Positions 25,794 through 34,342 of a DNA stretch of 64,000 nucleotides are shown piece by piece (position 1 is the first letter of the stretch; every line of letters starts with the position of its first letter). Location of the stretch: assembly GCA_965248255.1 (NCBI GenBank), contig CBDFIW010000001.1:620001-684000 (forward strand). The letters are read 5' to 3'. The translations under genes and the position numbers were made by a program. Under the pieces are notes generated by a model that searched no databases, was not told the DNA's origin, and saw nothing but the letters and a program-made list of their open reading frames with translations. This DNA is from JAKZVK01 sp965248255 (lineage in GTDB: Bacteria; Acidobacteriota; Terriglobia; Bryobacterales; UBA6623).

Positions 25794-26821
25794 CTATGTT
25801 TCTCCAGGGCAAGGCCCTTTCTCAGCTGCCTCCCTCGAAGCTGTGTTTGGGGCGTGACGCAGGGAGCCCGTAGGGCGACCGGAGTCGCGTCCCAAACACT
25901 CGGCCGGCACCCGTGGCCGGGTGCTCTTCCCCGTCCGCCTCGCTCGCTGCAGGTGCTCCCGCTCCAGAGGCGTCAACAGCAGCGCACCCAACCAGATCCG
26001 CCAGCCCTGCTCGTCCTCCTCCAAGCCCACGGTCTCTCCCGCCAGCACCTCACTGAGAAACACAACCCGATTGCGCCAGTGGATATCGCCGCGTTCGGCC
26101 ACCTGCCGCAGCTGGTATCGACTCGGATACTCCATCTCGGGCAGCCGCGCCGGATACTCTCGCGGCGAGGGCACGTACGCGCTCGCCGGCGTCGCCATCC
26201 CCAGCGCCTCGTGCGGCCGCTGCTCGTTGTAGTCGCGTTGGAAGCTGTGGAAGGCCCGTTGCTGTCCCCGCGCCGTCGCGCGCGGCGGACTCGCCGTCTC
26301 CTTCTTCAGCGTGCGGTGCATGCGCTCGTGCCGCCCGTTCTGCTCCGGGTGGCCCGGCTCGATGCGTTCCGGCACCACGCCCAGTCGCAGGAACCACACG
26401 CTCAGCCGGCTCAGCCCGCCCAGAGCAACCGACGCAAACGGCGGCCCGTTGTCGGAGCGCAACGCCCGCGGCAACCCGTACTCGCGGAAGGTCGCTTCCA
26501 ACAGCGGCTGCACGTGCGCGTAGTTGGGCCTCTCGACCGCCTGACAGCGCAGCAGATAGCGGCTCGCCGTATCCGAGATCGTCAGCGGATCGCAGCGCCA
26601 CCCGTCGCCGGTGCGGAAATGTCCTTTGAAGTCGATGGCCCAAACCTGGTTGGGCGCCGTGGCGTCGCTCAGCGTCGAGCTGGGGGTGGCGTGGCGGCGT
26701 CGCCGCCGAGCGTAGGTGAGGCCGTGGCGTTTGAGGATGGCGCCGATAGTGGATGGCGACGGCCAAGCCTGCTCGGGGCGCTCGCGCTCGAGAAAGGCAT
26801 GCAGCTTGCGTTCGCCCCAGC
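25794..26821 (-). pseudogene. IS481-family transposase, main C-terminal part
   Basis: rve/DDE integrase-type transposase. Catalytic residues are visible: Asp in VWAIDFKGHF, Asp in LRSDNGPPFAS, and Glu in EQNGRHERMHRTLKKE (D-D-35-E spacing). The C-terminus after about residue 300 is a long Arg/Pro-rich tail. The N-terminal helix-turn-helix part was cut off by the IS630-A insertion and is found at 27991-28222. The sequence begins WGERKLHAFLERE next to the IS630 end. It cannot make a complete protein. Confidence 0.9.
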
Positions 26822-27989
26822 TAGTGTAGTGCGTCAAGCAGATTGCACCTTATGCAGGGCGGCACGTCCGCGCTTGACTTTCTCGAGGATGTCGGAGGCG
26901 GTCGCGGTCCAGATGAAGGGCGTGGGATGCCCGTTGTGCTGGGCGATGTAGTCGTCAATGGCGGCGACGAGCTCGTCCACGCTGCGAAACACGCCGCGGC
27001 GCAGGCGCTTGACGGTGAGATCGCGAAAGAATCGCTCGACCATGTTCAGCCACGACGCCGAGGTCGGGGTGAAATGAATGTGGAAGCGCGGGTGACGATC
27101 GAGCCAACGCTTCACAGCGGCATGCTTGTGGGTGGCATAGTTGTCCACGATGAGATGAAGCTGTTTGTCCTTGGGAGTGCGGCGGTCAATTAAGCGCAGG
27201 AAGCGCAGCCATTCCTGGTGGCTGTGTCGGGGCATGCACTCGGCGATCACGCTGCCGTCAAGGCTGTTGAGCGCCGCAAACAGGGTGGTCGTGCCGTTGC
27301 GCTTGTAATCGTGGGTCATCGTTTGGCCGCGTCCCTTTTTGAGCGGCAGGCCGGGCTGGGTGCGATCGAGGGCTTGGATTTGGGACTTCTCATCGAGCGA
27401 GAGAACCAGAGCATGCTCAGGCGGATTGAGATAGAGTCCGACGATGTCGTCGAGTTTCTCGGCGAAACGCGGGTCATTGCTGAGCTTGAAGGTCTTGACG
27501 CGGTGGGGCTTGAGGCCATGGGCGCGCCAAATCCGTCCCACGGTGGAAGCGCTGACGCCGGCCGCGGCGGCCATGGTGCGGCGGCTCCAGTGGGTGGCGT
27601 TGGACGGTTTCTCGCGGGTGGTCTTGTGGATGATCTGCTGTACTTTCTGCTTCGAGACGGCAGGTTTACGACCGGGCCGTGGGGCGTCTTTTGCAATGCC
27701 GGCGATGCTGCTTTCGAGAAAGCGCGTGCGCCAGCGGGCCACCAACTGCCGCGAGACACCGAGCTGTGCGGCGATCTGCTTATTCTCGAGACCGTCGGCG
27801 GCCAGCAGGACAATCCTGGCTCGCAGGGCGAGACGAACGGCGACTTGGCGGCCGCGCGCGTAGCGGTCCAACTGCTTGCATTGCGCTGTGTTCAAAGTTA
27901 CTGGTTGTGCTCTTCGCATCCCATGCCTCCTGTTAATAGAGACGATGGGAAGCCAATATAAGTTACATTATTTATGGTGCACTACACTA
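26822..27989 (-). mobile_element. IS630-family element, copy A2 (complete, 1168 bp)
   Basis: The element is bounded by TAGTGTAGTGC (26822-26832) and GCACTACACTA (27979-27989), a perfect inverted repeat flanked by the TA target duplication typical of IS630. It interrupts the IS481 transposase. The coding part matches the copy at the window start without protein differences. Confidence 0.93.
26834..27919 (-). CDS. IS630-family transposase (complete)
   Basis: 361-residue transposase. The N-terminal helix-turn-helix region includes LGVSRQLVARWRTRFLESS and a second HTH around AAGVSASTVGRIWRAHG. The DDE catalytic domain has Asp in LSLDEKSQIQ, Asp in LIVDNYATHKHAAV and Glu in NMVERFFRDLTVKR. Its full length and lack of stops suggest it is active. 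It is the intact reference for the partial copy at 1-603. An A/T-rich stretch of 60 bp lies upstream before the inverted repeat. Confidence 0.95.
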   Translation of the reverse strand: MRRAQPVTLNTAQCKQLDRYARGRQVAVRLALRARIVLLAADGLENKQIAAQLGVSRQLVARWRTRFLESSIAGIAKDAPRPGRKPAVSKQKVQQIIHKTTREKPSNATHWSRRTMAAAAGVSASTVGRIWRAHGLKPHRVKTFKLSNDPRFAEKLDDIVGLYLNPPEHALVLSLDEKSQIQALDRTQPGLPLKKGRGQTMTHDYKRNGTTTLFAALNSLDGSVIAECMPRHSHQEWLRFLRLIDRRTPKDKQLHLIVDNYATHKHAAVKRWLDRHPRFHIHFTPTSASWLNMVERFFRDLTVKRLRRGVFRSVDELVAAIDDYIAQHNGHPTPFIWTATASDILEKVKRGRAALHKVQSA

Positions 27990-27990
27990 G

Positions 27991-28222
27991 ACCGTTGCGC
28001 CCGCAACGCCAGGATGGCGGCCTCGTCGTCGGCGCCGACGGCGTTAGGATGGCTGCGCGGCGCGCGCGAGCGGTCGGCCAGCCCGGCCACCTCCTCTTGT
28101 TCCTAGCGCGCCCACCACTTGTAGCCGGTCTTGCGGCTGACGCCGTAGACGCGGCAGAGAGCGGCGATCGATTCGTCGCCGGCTTCGACTTCCCTCACGA
28201 AATTCACTCGTTCGTCGTGCAC
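27991..28222 (-). pseudogene. IS481-family transposase, N-terminal fragment with stop codon
   Basis: This fragment carries the missing N-terminus of the transposase at 25794. It starts at GTG 28222 after GGAAGGAG and reads HDERVNFVREVEAGDESIAA, a helix-turn-helix domain (VYGVSRKTGYKWW). Codon 40 is TAG (28103-28105) where an aromatic residue is expected, then the frame continues to the IS630 junction (AAILALRAQR). The element was therefore doubly inactivated. Confidence 0.8.
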
Positions 28223-28296
28223 ATGAGTCTCCTTCCAAGCCAAAACAGAATCACCTCCTTCTGTTCTGGATTCTGGAACAATCTGTTACCCATGTG

Positions 28297-28594
28297 CTCG
28301 CGTAGGTTGACCCACCGCTTGCGCGGTGGGCTACTTTCAATCGCCCCTACCGGGGCTAAGAACCGTGTGCGGAGGCATTACCTTGCCATGGGGCAGTGCG
28401 ACGCTTCCGCCCTACACCAACGGCGAACTCCCGTCCGCCGCTCTGACGTGGCGACTAGGTCGGTCACGCCGGCCGAGGCGTCAAGCGGTCGTCGAGGCTT
28501 ACGTACGGATTTGGGCCGCCAAGAGTTCACGGGGAGAGTAGCGCCGCGCTGTGAGCTACGCCAACGGTGTTTGACAGACCACCGGCGTCCCGTT
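28297..28594. repeat. Intergenic hairpin repeats
   Basis: No gene. CCCACCGCTTGCGCGGTGGG (28311-28330) is a perfect palindrome, followed by GCTACTTTCAATCG and a second hairpin GCCCC-TACC-GGGGC (28343-28356). The same two-hairpin arrangement occurs at 41470-41516. An inverted copy of the CCGTACG repeat is at 28491-28515. Confidence 0.65.
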
Positions 28595-29386
28595 ATGCTG
28601 CAAACCGTGATGTGGAGGCGCGCCGCGTTGCTCTTGCTGGCGTGCGGCGTTTGCGCCGCGCAGCAGGAGCGCAAGAACCCCTACGGCAGCGACCCCGATG
28701 CGATCGAGGCGGGACGTGGTGCGTTTCGGATCTACTGCTCGCCTTGCCACGGCATCGGCGGCGTCGGCGGACGCGGGCCGGACTTGACCGTGGGCGTATA
28801 CTCGTCCGGTGACACGGACGGAGCGCTTCTCGAGGTGATTTCCGAGGGCATCAGCGGTACCGAGATGCCGGGCTACGAGGAGCGCATGAGTCCCGACTCG
28901 CTGTGGAGAATGGTCTCCTACGTACGCTCGCTGGCCCGCCCGACGAGCGAATCTCTGCCGGGCGATGCGCGCGCCGGCAAGGAAATCTACTGGGACAAAG
29001 GCGGATGCGCGGCCTGTCACCGCATCAACAACAAAGGCGGGCGGCTCGGACCCGACCTGAGCCGCGTCGGCCGGTCGAGGAGCGCGGCTTACCTGCGAGA
29101 GGCGCTCGTCAAGCCGGGTGAGGCCATCTCCCCGGAGTACCAACGTGTCACTGTTGTAACCGGCGACGGCAAGAGAGTCGTGGGTATTGGGCTGAACTAC
29201 GACAACTTCTCCGCGCTCGTGATGGATGCCAACGAAGACTTCCACAGTTTCCTGCGAAGCGAGGTGCAGTCCATCGAACGGGACTACGAATCGCTGATGC
29301 CGGGCTATGGCGACACTCTCAGTGATTCGGAAACCGACGATCTGCTGGCGTACTTGGCCGGCCTTCGCGGCGAGGCAGAGCGATGA
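28595..29386 (+). CDS. Dihaem c-type cytochrome, partner of the PQQ dehydrogenase
   Basis: Exported cytochrome c of 263 residues with a signal peptide (ALLLLACGVCAAQ) and two haem motifs, CSPCHGIGG (about residue 48) and CAACHRINN (about 138). Each is followed by a plausible Met ligand region (GTEMPGYEERMS in the first domain). The second domain resembles haem-containing membrane-associated domains of Solibacter/Planctomycetes type (PEYQRVTVVTGDGKRVVGIG). The start is ATG 28595 or ATG 28610. Its stop overlaps the start of the dehydrogenase gene by 4 bp, so it very likely accepts electrons from PQQ. Confidence 0.92.
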   Translation: MLQTVMWRRAALLLLACGVCAAQQERKNPYGSDPDAIEAGRGAFRIYCSPCHGIGGVGGRGPDLTVGVYSSGDTDGALLEVISEGISGTEMPGYEERMSPDSLWRMVSYVRSLARPTSESLPGDARAGKEIYWDKGGCAACHRINNKGGRLGPDLSRVGRSRSAAYLREALVKPGEAISPEYQRVTVVTGDGKRVVGIGLNYDNFSALVMDANEDFHSFLRSEVQSIERDYESLMPGYGDTLSDSETDDLLAYLAGLRGEAER

Positions 29387-30996
29387 CCAGGGCGATGACG
29401 GGGCGCGTTCTCAGGGCGGGTGGAATTCTGGTTCTGACCCTGGCGGCCGCGTGGGGCGGTGACGTCACCAACGAGCGTCTGCTGGCGGCCCAGGAGGATG
29501 GCACGTCGTGGCTGATGTACGGCCGCAACTACTCAGCTTGGCGCTACAGCGAGCTGGACGAAATCAACACGGCAACCGTCAAGCATCTGGTGCCGCAATG
29601 GATCTTCCAGACCGGCGTGAGCGGCAGGTTCCAAACGACACCCCTCGTCTTCGACGGGCTGATGTACGTGACGGGCGACAGCAACGACGCTTGGGCCCTG
29701 GATCCGCTCACGGGGCGCCCGGTTTGGAGCCATTCAAGCGCGATCCCGAAGGGTGCGCAGGGCTGCTGCGGCCAACCGAATCGAGGCTTTGCAGCGCTGG
29801 GAGACAAGTTGTTCAAGGTGACCTTCGAAGCGACACTCGTCGCTCTCGACGCCAAGACCGGCAGCGTGCTGTGGGAGACGGTCGTCGACGACTACAAGAA
29901 GGGCTTCTCGGCAACCGTCGCGCCGCTGGTGGTCAAGAACATGGTGCTCGTGGGCATCGCCGGGGCCGAGTTCGGCACGCGCGACTTCATTGACGCCTAT
30001 GACGCTGACACGGGCAAACGCGTGTGGCGCTTTTGGACGATACCCGGCCCGGGTGAGCCGGGCCACGAGACTTGGGGCGGCGATTCGTGGAAACGGGGGG
30101 GCGGTTCCACGTGGGTGACGGGGACTTACGATCCCGAGTTGAATCTCGTCTACTGGGGCACGGGCAACCCCGGCCCTGACATGGATGGCGACGTGCGGCC
30201 GGGCGACAACCTCTATACCTGCGCCGTGGTGGCTCTCGACGCCGACACGGGCAAGCTTCAGTGGCATTTTCAGTTCACGCCCCACGACGTGCATGACTGG
30301 GATGCGGTCGCGGACCCGGTTTTGGCCGACTTGACGATCAAGGGCAAGAGGACCAAGGCGCTGATTCAGGCCAACCGCAACGGATACTACTACGCCCTCG
30401 ACCGCACCAACGGCGCGTTTCTGCTGGCCAAAGGCTATACGAAGATCACCTGGGCGGACGGAATGGACTCCAACGGCCGTCCGATCTTGATTCCAGGCAA
30501 AGACCCGACCGAGGAGGGCAACATCGCCTGCCCCGGCCTGGGCGGCGGACACAATTGGCAGGCCACCGCCTACAGCCCGGAGACCGGCTTTTACTACTTC
30601 CCCACCACCGATGGTTGCCAGATCTACTACAAGACCACGCAAGGTTACATCGAGGGCCAGTGGTACCAGGCGAGCACGGTGGCCGGCGTTCCGGCCGAGC
30701 CCAACAGCGGCGCGGTGGTGGCGGTCGATCCCGGCACGGGAGAGACGCAGTGGCGTTACAAGATGGTAACCGGACCCTCAAGCGGTCTACTGGCAACCGC
30801 CGGCGGCTTGGTGTTCTCCGGTGACCGCGAGGGTTACTTCACGGCGCTCGACGCCCGCACGGGCAAAGTGCTGTGGAAGTTCCAGACCGGCGGGCCGGTC
30901 GCCGCACCAGCCATCACGTATTCGCTCCGCGGCCGCCAACGGGTCACCGTCGCTGCGCAAGACTCGCTCATCACGTTTGCGCTTCCCGACGAGTGA
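29383..30996 (+). CDS. PQQ-dependent alcohol dehydrogenase, lanthanide-type motif
   Basis: Periplasmic eight-bladed propeller quinoprotein of 537 residues with a signal sequence (GGILVLTLAAAWGGD). Propeller W-motifs recur (ALDPLTGRPVWSH, ALDAKTGSVLWET, ALDARTGKVLWKFQ). The vicinal disulfide that stacks on PQQ is in GAQGCCGQPN (about 126). The catalytic segment is TPHDVHDWDA (about 300-309): the Asp two residues after the catalytic Asp is the extra lanthanide ligand of XoxF/ExaF-type enzymes, where calcium enzymes have Ala. There is no fused cytochrome domain; the coupled upstream gene supplies it. Substrate (methanol, ethanol or other alcohol) is open. PQQ synthesis genes are not in the window. 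Confidence 0.93.
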   Translation: MTRAMTGRVLRAGGILVLTLAAAWGGDVTNERLLAAQEDGTSWLMYGRNYSAWRYSELDEINTATVKHLVPQWIFQTGVSGRFQTTPLVFDGLMYVTGDSNDAWALDPLTGRPVWSHSSAIPKGAQGCCGQPNRGFAALGDKLFKVTFEATLVALDAKTGSVLWETVVDDYKKGFSATVAPLVVKNMVLVGIAGAEFGTRDFIDAYDADTGKRVWRFWTIPGPGEPGHETWGGDSWKRGGGSTWVTGTYDPELNLVYWGTGNPGPDMDGDVRPGDNLYTCAVVALDADTGKLQWHFQFTPHDVHDWDAVADPVLADLTIKGKRTKALIQANRNGYYYALDRTNGAFLLAKGYTKITWADGMDSNGRPILIPGKDPTEEGNIACPGLGGGHNWQATAYSPETGFYYFPTTDGCQIYYKTTQGYIEGQWYQASTVAGVPAEPNSGAVVAVDPGTGETQWRYKMVTGPSSGLLATAGGLVFSGDREGYFTALDARTGKVLWKFQTGGPVAAPAITYSLRGRQRVTVAAQDSLITFALPDE

Positions 30997-31089
30997 ACCA
31001 TCGCGAAACCCGAGCGTCAATAGTACCAAAGCATTTTGCAACTTTAGTTCTATTGCCCTACGGGGGTTATAAGGTGAACAATGTAGGAG

Positions 31090-31469
31090 ATGCAGTCAAG
31101 GGCATCCCGCTACGACATCTGCCGGCCTCTAAAGTTCCGCCTTCAGGACCGCTCGGGCTCCATCATCGGCGCAGGAAGCACCTTGAACATCAGCCGGCGG
31201 GGGCTGCTGTTCCGCACCAACGATGCGGTCGGGGTCGGCGCAAAATCAACATGACCATCCGGATGGGCCCCGGACTGATTGAGGCGGATGAGGCGTCACT
31301 ACAGGTTCAAGGGGTCACTCTTCGCAATGACGCAGGGAGCGTCGCGGTCTCGATCGAGAAATACGGTTTCACACCTTCTTCTCCTCCTCCCCCAAACTGC
31401 CGCAGACTCCCCCGTGCAGCCGCCATCTCACATTTCTTCCATCTCTCTGCGTCCGAACTTCTCCGTTAA
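31090..31469 (+). pseudogene. PilZ-domain protein, frameshifted
   Basis: The first frame from ATG 31090 reads RYDICRPLKFRLQDRSGS, then STLNISRRGLLFRTND, which contains the PilZ N-x-S-x-x-G signature for cyclic-di-GMP binding. At about 31245 (GCAAAATCAAC) one base appears missing: the sequence continues in another frame as KINMTIRMGPGLIEADEASL and VTLRNDAGSVAVSIEKYGF, the normal second half of small acidobacterial PilZ proteins. AGGAG directly abuts the ATG, so the start is uncertain. It is a stand-alone gene after the PQQ operon. Confidence 0.6.
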
Positions 31470-31758
31470 CTACATGGAGGGATCAAGCGGCAAAGCCTGG
31501 TGAGTCAAGGTAGATGATGCGGACTGGAGATTCTCACTACAGTTGCGCAGAGAGATATGTCGGCGCGCAAGCAGCGAGTGAGGTCATGAGCGCGTCCTGA
31601 CGGGCCACAGCGCCAGTTCTCGACCCTACCAACGCTTCCGTTCTGGCTCCCGTTGCGGAAACCGGAACAGGGGAGGAAGCCTGGCAGGTGCACACACAGC
31701 TCGCGTTCAACGCCGCGCGGGACGCACGAAACGCCAGTAGCCCATGCGCGGCGAGACT
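31470..31758. other. Intergenic, nothing recognised
   Basis: No coding frame, hairpin with T tract or repeat that I can support. It separates the PilZ remnant from a convergent membrane-protein gene. Confidence 0.5.
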
Positions 31759-33132
31759 TCAGACGTAGCCAAACAGCGGCCGAAACAAGACGACCACAAT
31801 CGCCGCCCATACGGCGTACACCGGCAGATAGGACATCTGCCACCGCTCTAGGGCGCTGAACGGGCCTCGGCCGCGCAAGAAGCGCGCATAGAGCCATGCC
31901 GACCACGCCAGGTTGACCAGCAAGATGAGGTTCTCTCCCAGAGCCGCCACCTTGTTCGGGCTGAAGCCGAACTCAGAGATGCGCGCCGTGATGGCGGACA
32001 GAGCCACGGCGTCGACAACGAGGGCGCTGACGACGAGCAACAGCTGCAGCGCGTCAAAGGCATCCGGCGGCGCTTGCGGGTCGCGCGCCGAAACGGCATA
32101 GAGAAGCAGGCCGAGCACCAGCACGAGCAACAAATCGAATCCGATCAATACGTTGCGCTCGATCTCGATCGCGCTCCCCGTCCACGCCATCGTGGCCAAG
32201 AAGATGCATAGTACGGCGGTGAACAGCGGCGTGAAAAGGCGGGTTAGCACCGGCGCCATATTCTCGATCACGCTCTGCTTGGCCTCTACCAGCCAAGCGC
32301 TGACCCGGACGGCTCCCATCGCCCCACAGGGGATCAGCCAGCTCTCCGCAAACCACTCCACGTCGTAGCCGATCGCATCGAACATGAAGAATGTGAAGCC
32401 GGTCAGGACGCCACCGCCAAGCGCGATCAGCACGTAGTAGATAAACAGCTCGCCCGTGAATCGCACAAAGTTCATACGCTCGCGGCTGCTGCGCCAGCGT
32501 CCTGCCGTGTAGGCGACTCCTACGGTCAGCCAGAGTGCGATCGGCATGTGCAGCACCGAAAGCACTTCCGTGGACCCCCCGGGTTGGAACGGAAAAATGT
32601 TGGCAAAGACGACCGCTGCCCCGAATGCCAACGACAGGGCGACGCAAGTTGCCGCTGGGACGCGCCGCTTCCAAGCGAAATAGACCGTGAGGAAGGGCAG
32701 CACAAACAAGCTGAGGTTTCGTCCGTAGAATCCCGCGGTGTCGTCGTTCAGCTCCAGGCCGAACAGCGCCGGAACCTTCACCGCCAGCGCTGCGGCTATC
32801 GCCAGCGAAACGACCACAACGGGCTCTATGGCTGCCGATCTTCCCGATTCGCCCGCCACGCCCTTGGGTGTGACTAGTTGCTTCCACAACCGCTCGGAAT
32901 ACTCGTGCGCAAACTCGCGCGACAGCGCATCGATCTCGCCCATCCGCTTGACGGCCACCAGGAAAGCCTCGTCGGCCGTCAGGGTGGCGTCCATGAGCGC
33001 CGCGACGTGATTCCGTAAGTGGTCTTCCAACTCCTCAACGTCAACGGCGCGCACGGCCTGCCGGCGGTTCAGGTAGCCCCGCCATTCGGCGATCCGAGGC
33101 TCCAGCGAATCCTCGCTCCCGGTTCCAGACAT
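31759..33132 (-). CDS. Multispanning membrane protein with permease-prefix-type N-terminus
   Basis: 457-residue integral membrane protein. Residues 1-90 are a cytoplasmic helical domain (YLNRRQAVRAVDVEELEDHL, LTADEAFLVAVKRMGEIDAL) of the type found before ABC-type permeases or next to PadR regulators. About ten hydrophobic segments follow from residue 105 (AAIEPVVVVSLAIAAALAV, LLVLVLGLLLYAVSA, VYAVWAAIVVVLFRPLFG). There is no transporter signature that allows a substrate guess. It begins 6 bp after the PadR gene in the same direction, so the two form an operon and the regulator probably controls both. Confidence 0.8.
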   Translation of the reverse strand: MSGTGSEDSLEPRIAEWRGYLNRRQAVRAVDVEELEDHLRNHVAALMDATLTADEAFLVAVKRMGEIDALSREFAHEYSERLWKQLVTPKGVAGESGRSAAIEPVVVVSLAIAAALAVKVPALFGLELNDDTAGFYGRNLSLFVLPFLTVYFAWKRRVPAATCVALSLAFGAAVVFANIFPFQPGGSTEVLSVLHMPIALWLTVGVAYTAGRWRSSRERMNFVRFTGELFIYYVLIALGGGVLTGFTFFMFDAIGYDVEWFAESWLIPCGAMGAVRVSAWLVEAKQSVIENMAPVLTRLFTPLFTAVLCIFLATMAWTGSAIEIERNVLIGFDLLLVLVLGLLLYAVSARDPQAPPDAFDALQLLLVVSALVVDAVALSAITARISEFGFSPNKVAALGENLILLVNLAWSAWLYARFLRGRGPFSALERWQMSYLPVYAVWAAIVVVLFRPLFGYV

Positions 33133-33138
33133 TCGCCT

Positions 33139-33492
33139 TCAGCCCCGCTCCAAGAGAGCCTGGGAAGCGGTTGGCCAAATGCCGCGCAAGGTCGCGTCCA
33201 CCACCTGCCACTGTCTTCGCTGCTTCGCCAGCTGCTCCCGCCCTTGAGTCGTAATGCGGTAGTACTTTCGCTTGCGGCCAGTTTCCGACTTCCCCCACCG
33301 ACCCTCGATTTGACCGAGCCGTTCGAGCCGGTGCAGCACGGGGTAGAGCATCCCGTCGGTCCACTGCAGCTCACCGCTGGAGAGTTCGCTCACCCGCTTA
33401 ATGATGGCGTAGCCATAGCTTTCAGCCTCAGCCAGGATGGCCAAAACGAGCGGCGTGGCCGAGGCGGCAACCAGATCTTTACCGACGTTCAT
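33139..33492 (-). CDS. PadR-family transcriptional regulator
   Basis: 117-residue winged-helix repressor. It matches short PadR proteins: PLVLAILAEAESYGYAIIKR (first helices), LQWTDGMLYPVLHRLERLGQ (recognition helix region), then the wing GRWGKSETGRKRKYYRITTQ and a C-terminal dimer helix (LAKQRRQWQVVDATL). Such proteins sense small molecules or envelope stress and repress their own operon. A palindrome lying inside its own promoter (33516-33545) supports autoregulation. Its only partner is the membrane protein downstream. Confidence 0.93.
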   Translation of the reverse strand: MNVGKDLVAASATPLVLAILAEAESYGYAIIKRVSELSSGELQWTDGMLYPVLHRLERLGQIEGRWGKSETGRKRKYYRITTQGREQLAKQRRQWQVVDATLRGIWPTASQALLERG

Positions 33493-33515
33493 CTCGCGTC
33501 ACAATACCTGGAAGA

Positions 33516-33545
33516 ACTATACATTGTACTTCTATGTAATGTCAA
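33516..33545 (-). promoter_or_regulatory. PadR operon promoter with embedded operator palindrome
   Basis: Read on the minus strand: TTGACA (33540-33545), 18 bp, TATAGT (33516-33521). ACATT and AATGT arms at 33521-33542, with inner ATGT/GTAC-like elements, form a dyad filling the spacer, as in PadR-type operators. The start codon is 24 bp downstream of the -10. Repressor binding here would block RNA polymerase. Confidence 0.65.
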
Positions 33546-33901
33546 ACGCCTCTTGTGTCACGGCATCGAGAGGTGCGGTCAGACACCGTAGCTTCAGTGC
33601 ACCGGACTTCGGAAGCGTTGCGTGTTACGGCGTTCAGAATCGCCGAAGCCGCACAGCCTCAGCGCAAGTGCTCGTTGAACCAGCCAGCGATTAGTGCGCT
33701 GTCGGACTCCCAGCCTGGCACCCGTGCCCTTTCCCTTCGCGGACGACGAGCCTCGTCGTGACGCGAGACGCACCAAAACAGTCGGAAAGCCACCGGGACT
33801 ACTGAACCGGAGTGACGAGGAGCCGGCTCCCGCGGCCTAAGCTCCAGGCAGGTTGCGCAAGGGGTCGATCTCGCGAAACCACGCATCTCCTAATTTTTTA
33901 G
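33546..33901. other. Intergenic region, no gene supported
   Basis: A short minus-strand frame ending at 33659 (LIAGWFNEHLR) has plausible composition at its very end and may be the remnant of a hydrolase C-terminus, but nothing upstream supports a gene. A CTCCTAAT half-site of the BlaI operator lies at about 33887-33894. Confidence 0.4.
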
Positions 33902-33946
33902 TTGACAACCCCGGGGCCGGGTGCTAGACTCCTAATCAATTAGGAG
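33902..33946 (+). promoter_or_regulatory. Promoter and BlaI operator
   Basis: TTGACA (33902-33907), a 17-bp spacer and TAGACT (33925-33930) form a strong promoter. CTCCTAATCAATTAGGAG (33929-33946) is a perfect 18-bp palindrome that overlaps the -10, the expected transcription start and the AGGAG directly before the ATG. A matching half-site CTCCTAAT lies just upstream of the -35. Binding of the encoded repressor would block both polymerase and ribosome access. Confidence 0.8.
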
Positions 33947-34342
33947 ATGGCACGGAAAAAGCAGCCCGGCGGCCTGACGCCCCTTGAGCTTGAACTGATG
34001 GAGGTGCTCTGGCGTATTGCCCCTGCAAATGTCCAGTCGGTGCGCGAAGCACTGGCTAAGAAGCGCGACCTGGCGTACACGACGGTGCAAACGATGTTGA
34101 ACATTCTGGAGCGGAAGGGCAAAGTCGACCGCGTGCTCGAAGGCCGAGCTTACGTCTACCACCCGACTCTTTCGCGAGCGATCGCGGCCTCCCAAGCAGC
34201 CCGTGAATTGATTGACCGCATGTTCGGAGGCTCTCCTGAAAAGCTCGTGCTCCACTTGGTGGAGAACTCCCAAATCACGCCTGAGCAACTTGTCGAGATA
34301 CAGCAACTTCTCGAACGGGAGCAACAAGAGGAGACCTCATGA
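33947..34342 (+). CDS. BlaI/MecI-family repressor
   Basis: 131-residue winged-helix repressor. The DNA-binding domain is TPLELELMEVLWRIAPANVQ followed by LAYTTVQTMLNILERKGKVD, with the wing at GRAYVYHPTLSR; a C-terminal dimer domain follows (LVLHLVENSQITPEQLVEIQ). In the known Bla/Mec systems the repressor is cleaved after a signal from the membrane protease encoded next to it. That partner overlaps here by 4 bp. The perfect operator immediately upstream shows autoregulation. The inducer is not necessarily a beta-lactam. Confidence 0.95.
   Translation: MARKKQPGGLTPLELELMEVLWRIAPANVQSVREALAKKRDLAYTTVQTMLNILERKGKVDRVLEGRAYVYHPTLSRAIAASQAARELIDRMFGGSPEKLVLHLVENSQITPEQLVEIQQLLEREQQEETS

Larger units (their letters stand above)
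25776..28296 (-). mobile_element. IS481-family element interrupted by IS630-A
   Basis: The 13-bp ends CACATGGGTAACA (25776-25788) and TGTTACCCATGTG (28284-28296) are perfect inverted repeats. The transposase reads leftward from 28222 to 25794 but is split by a complete IS630 (26822-27989) inserted at a TA within CTAG. A second matching end motif lies at 25752, so the outer left boundary could be about 24 bp further left. Confidence 0.85.

Noticed and set aside
25779..26951. 390-codon plus-strand frame
   Set aside because: Antisense to the IS481 transposase and crossing into IS630-A; no domain and no ribosome binding site.
33659..33886. Short minus-strand frame ending LIAGWFNEHLR
   Set aside because: Only the last dozen residues look protein-like; no start, no ribosome site and no upstream continuation.
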